Origin: Sphingobacteriales bacterium
GTDB taxonomy: Bacteria; Bacteroidota; Bacteroidia; Chitinophagales; Chitinophagaceae
Direction of reading: 5' to 3'
Assembly: GCA_026391525.1 (NCBI GenBank)
Contig: JAPLEF010000128.1
Span: 1-35,699, forward strand
Length of the DNA: 35,699 nucleotides
Position 1 is the stretch's first letter. Each line of letters begins with the position of its first letter. Shown piece after piece: positions 33,233-35,699 of the stretch. The notes beneath the pieces were generated by a model. It worked only from the letters and a program-made list of their open reading frames with translations. It made no database searches and was not told the DNA's origin. The translations under genes and the position numbers were made by a program.

Positions 33233-34222
33233 ATGAAAGTTGCGCTAGTTGGTGCTACTGGTTTGGTTGGCACCAAAATGTTGCAGGTGCTGGAAGAAAG
33301 GCATTTTCCGGTAGATCAGTTGATTCCGGTGGCATCGGCCCTTTCGGTTGGAAAGAAAGTAAATTTTAAGGGAAAGCCATACACTGTTGTAAGCATAGCA
33401 GATGCCATTGCATTAAAACCCAAACTGGCTATCTTTTCTGCCGGTGGAAGTACCTCACTTGAATGGGCTCCGCAATTTGAAAAAGCCGGCATTACGGTGA
33501 TCGACAATTCCAGTGCCTGGCGGATGGATCCTTCAAAAAAATTGGTGGTACCCGAAGTAAATGCTGCTGTGCTTACCGCTGCTGATAAAATCATTGCGAA
33601 TCCCAATTGTTCCACCATACAAATGTTGCTGGTATTAAAACCATTGCACGATCGATACCGAATTAAAAGGGTGGTGGTTAGTACCTATCAGAGTGTTACC
33701 GGAACGGGAATTAAAGCCGTAACGCAACTGATGAATGAAAGAAAAGGCCAGGTGGGTGAAATGGCCTATAAGTATCCTATCGATTTAAATGCCATTCCAC
33801 AAATAGATGTATTCATGGAGAATGGATATACCAAGGAAGAAATGAAGATGGTTAACGAAACCCGTAAGATCATGGGCGATGATTCCATTCAACTAACGGC
33901 AACCTGTGTACGTATTCCTGCGATGGGTGGCCATAGTGAATCGGTAAACATTGAATTTGAAAATGATTTCAATCTCGAAGAAGTAAGGAGTATTCTTTCT
34001 GCTGCTCCCGGAGTTGTTGTACAGGATGATCCGGATAATTTTGTATACCCCATGCCCTTATTCGCACAGGATAAGGATGATACTTTTGTTGGCCGGATCA
34101 GAAGGGATGAAAGTCAGGCCAATACCCTGAATTGCTGGATTGTAAGCGATAATCTCCGCAAAGGGGCTGCTACCAATGCAGTTCAGATAGCGGAATATCT
34201 GCTGGAGCAAAAATTGATTTGA
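33233..34222 (+). CDS. asd: Aspartate-semialdehyde dehydrogenase
   Basis: Reduces aspartyl phosphate to aspartate semialdehyde for lysine/diaminopimelate, threonine and methionine synthesis. It has 329 residues. The N-terminal Rossmann motif is VALVGATGLVGTKMLQVL. The catalytic Cys126 is in ANPNCSTIQM. VVSTYQSVTGTGIKAVTQL and RIPAMGGHSESVNIEFEN hold the substrate and catalytic His region. The protein is full length with an intact frame. It is divergent from the lamin-tail gene, with 165 bp between starts, and converges on korB with a 17-bp gap; no terminator hairpin was seen there. Confidence 0.97.
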   Translation: MKVALVGATGLVGTKMLQVLEERHFPVDQLIPVASALSVGKKVNFKGKPYTVVSIADAIALKPKLAIFSAGGSTSLEWAPQFEKAGITVIDNSSAWRMDPSKKLVVPEVNAAVLTAADKIIANPNCSTIQMLLVLKPLHDRYRIKRVVVSTYQSVTGTGIKAVTQLMNERKGQVGEMAYKYPIDLNAIPQIDVFMENGYTKEEMKMVNETRKIMGDDSIQLTATCVRIPAMGGHSESVNIEFENDFNLEEVRSILSAAPGVVVQDDPDNFVYPMPLFAQDKDDTFVGRIRRDESQANTLNCWIVSDNLRKGAATNAVQIAEYLLEQKLI

Positions 34223-34239
34223 TTTTATCTGTTGTTTTG

Positions 34240-35268
34240 CTAGCTGATCGTCCAGGTTTCTCTGCCACTGAGTAATTTATTCAGATCGCCTTTTCCTTTC
34301 TGAGCAACCAGTTCTTTTATTTGCAATTCCATTTGCTCTTCATAACAGGCTCTTTCGGTTTCATAGAAAACACCAAAAGGCCTTGGCAAATGTCCTTGTA
34401 AGTGAGGATCGTCGAACATACGAATCAGGATCTGAGCTTTATAGAAGTCTTTTTCATCATGGATCCACAGCTCATCTTTCGAAGCTCCTGCTGTAAGATC
34501 AACGATTACTGGTTTGAATCCATCAAGTTTGATGCCTTTGTTAGCAGAAGCGCCAAAAACAAGCGGCTGGCCTTGTTCCAGAAAGAGTACTTCTTCTGCT
34601 TTGGTGCTTTTTTCGGTAAAAATTTCAAATGCGCCATCATTGAAAATATTACAGTTCTGATAAATTTCCAGAAATGAAGCTCCCTGATGTGCATTAGAGC
34701 GAAGCAGCATGGCTTGCAGGTGTTTGGGGTCCCGATCCATTGAACGGGCGATAAAACTGGCATCTGCACCCATGGCCAATGCGAGTGGATTGAAAGGATG
34801 ATCGATACTCCCAAATGGTGTACTCTTGGTAACCTTATGGGCCTCTGATGTGGGTGAATATTGTCCTTTGGTCAATCCATAAATCTGGTTATTGAACAGC
34901 AGGATATTCACATTAAAATTTCTGCGAAGCAAGTGTATGGTGTGGTTACCTCCAATGCTGAGCCCATCGCCATCTCCGGTAACAATCCAAACACTTAAAT
35001 CGGGCCTTGCGGCTTTTAATCCGCTTGCCACTGCAGTTGCCCTGCCATGGATGCTGTGCATACCATAGGTATTCATATAATAGGGGAAGCGGCTGCTGCA
35101 ACCGATGCCGGAAATGATCACTATATTTTCACGCGGGATACCCAATGTAGGCATCACTTTTTGTACTTGTGCCAGAATGGAGTAATCACCGCATCCCGGG
35201 CACCAGCGTACTTCCTGGTCGGTTGCGAAATCTTTGGCGGTAAGCGGGGCTGTAATGGTATCTGGCAT
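34240..35268 (-). CDS. korB: 2-oxoacid:ferredoxin oxidoreductase beta subunit (KorB-type)
   Basis: Thiamine-diphosphate- and [4Fe-4S]-binding subunit of an enzyme that decarboxylates 2-oxoacids (2-oxoglutarate in Kor) and reduces ferredoxin. It has 342 residues. Cluster cysteines: WCPGCGDYS (Cys23, Cys26), GIGCSSR (Cys57) and a later Cys in QNCNIFND. The TPP/Mg site is GDGDGLSIGGNH followed by ILLFNNQIYGLTKGQYSP. The HSIHGRATAVASGLKAARPD stretch is also typical. The alpha subunit gene is usually directly upstream; here that side holds a tandem repeat array reaching the window end, so korA is not visible. TAACTTTA upstream (35292-35285) is one base off a -7 box. Pyruvate specificity cannot be excluded. 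Confidence 0.93.
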   Translation of the reverse strand: MPDTITAPLTAKDFATDQEVRWCPGCGDYSILAQVQKVMPTLGIPRENIVIISGIGCSSRFPYYMNTYGMHSIHGRATAVASGLKAARPDLSVWIVTGDGDGLSIGGNHTIHLLRRNFNVNILLFNNQIYGLTKGQYSPTSEAHKVTKSTPFGSIDHPFNPLALAMGADASFIARSMDRDPKHLQAMLLRSNAHQGASFLEIYQNCNIFNDGAFEIFTEKSTKAEEVLFLEQGQPLVFGASANKGIKLDGFKPVIVDLTAGASKDELWIHDEKDFYKAQILIRMFDDPHLQGHLPRPFGVFYETERACYEEQMELQIKELVAQKGKGDLNKLLSGRETWTIS

Positions 35269-35316
35269 ATGATATGTTTAACTGTATAAAGTTATTGAAT
35301 TCCTCAGAATTCAAAG

Positions 35317-35699
35317 GAATATTGAACAAGGAACAGGGAATTTTGAATTTTGAACAGGAAACAAGGAGCAGGGAATGATGAACAAGGAACAGGGAATGAT
35401 GAGCAAGGAGCAGGGAATGATGAACAAGGAACAGGGAATGATGAGCAAGGAGCAGGGAATGATGAACAAGGAGCAGGGAATGATGAACAAGGAACAGGGA
35501 ATGATGAACAAGGAGCAGGGAATGATGAACAAGGAACAGGGAATGATGAGCAAGGAACAGGGAATGATGAGCAAGGAGCAGGGAATGATGAACAAGGAGC
35601 AGGGAATGATGAGCAAGGAACAGGGAATGATGAACAAGGAGCAGGGAATGATGAGCAAGGAGCAGGGAATGATGAACAAGGAACAGGGAATGATGAACA
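35317..35699. repeat. Tandem array: 21-bp repeat made of three heptads, runs off the window
   Basis: From 35371 the decamer GGGAATGATG recurs every 21 bases, 16 times, without any change in spacing. Each unit consists of three heptads, GARCAAG, GARCAGG and GAATGAT, where R (A or G) is the only variable base; it sits at the third place of two heptads, seven bases apart. Degenerate heptads (GAATATT, GAATTTT twice, GAACAGG, AAACAAG) precede the regular part from 35317. All frames lack stops only because 21 is a multiple of three; the translations are low-complexity and not considered genes. The array lies about 50 bp upstream of korB. Confidence 0.95.

Noticed and set aside
35311..35679. Open frames on both strands through the right-end array (minus-strand FIIPCSL-type repeats; plus-strand MMNKEQG/MMSKEQG-type repeats)
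   Set aside because: The frames are open only because the repeat length is a multiple of three. The products are pure low-complexity repeats, with no promoter or conserved domain, and part of the A/G variation is non-synonymous.
35317..35699. CRISPR array
   Set aside because: Units are contiguous 21-mers with no unique spacers, and no cas genes are present.

Overview
The window looks like chromosomal DNA of a Bacteroidota bacterium, most likely in or near the Chitinophagaceae (lineage is my inference). The signs are -7 promoter boxes of the form TAnnTTTG, an absence of obvious Shine-Dalgarno sites, lamin-tail/CHU_C-type and PCMD-type surface proteins, Bacteroidota-type lipoprotein signals, a PGM1-like ATP-grasp protein and a four-helix-bundle (S23/IVP-type) gene with flanking repeats. 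No rRNA, tRNA, CRISPR array, transposase or phage gene was seen.

Layout. 1-6841: the first codons of a truncated gene, an exported lipoprotein amidohydrolase, NAD-dependent DNA ligase (ligA), a NUMOD4/HNH-like small protein, a DUF2461 protein, a 390-bp palindrome-rich gap and a JmjC-type cupin gene. 6907-13984: a phenylacetyl-CoA epoxidase cluster in the order tetR-paaE-paaA-paaB-[four-helix gene]-paaC-paaD-paaG-paaI-paaY. 14065-17764: obgE, an unknown lipoprotein, a FabH-like ketoacyl synthase and a DAG-kinase-like lipid kinase. 17761-21081 (minus): a membrane-anchored patatin and heme A synthase. 21168-24616: rnhB, a secreted unknown protein, yciO, a PfkB kinase and a small membrane protein. 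24828-26604: an outer-membrane barrel candidate and a PCMD lipoprotein, nearly overlapping. 26651-33067 (minus): PGM1-like ATP-grasp, oligopeptidase B and a large lamin-tail protein. 33233-35268: asd and korB, followed by a 21-bp tandem array that runs off the right end.

How the genes work together. The paa cluster encodes ring epoxidation of phenylacetyl-CoA (PaaABC with reductase PaaE and Fe-S helper PaaD), isomerisation to the oxepin (PaaG) and protective thioesterase functions (PaaI, PaaY). The CoA ligase, ring-opening enzyme and beta-oxidation genes are not in the window. A TetR regulator heads the cluster. Two 14-bp palindromes of one type, before tetR-paaE and before paaA, look like its operators.

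The most unusual structure is the interruption of the paa operon between paaB and paaC by a small gene flanked by inverted heptameric repeats. A second heptad-based array (21 bp = three heptads) fills the right end next to korB. I suggest, as inference only, that both belong to one class of repeat-associated cassette, and that another four-helix gene may lie just outside the window.
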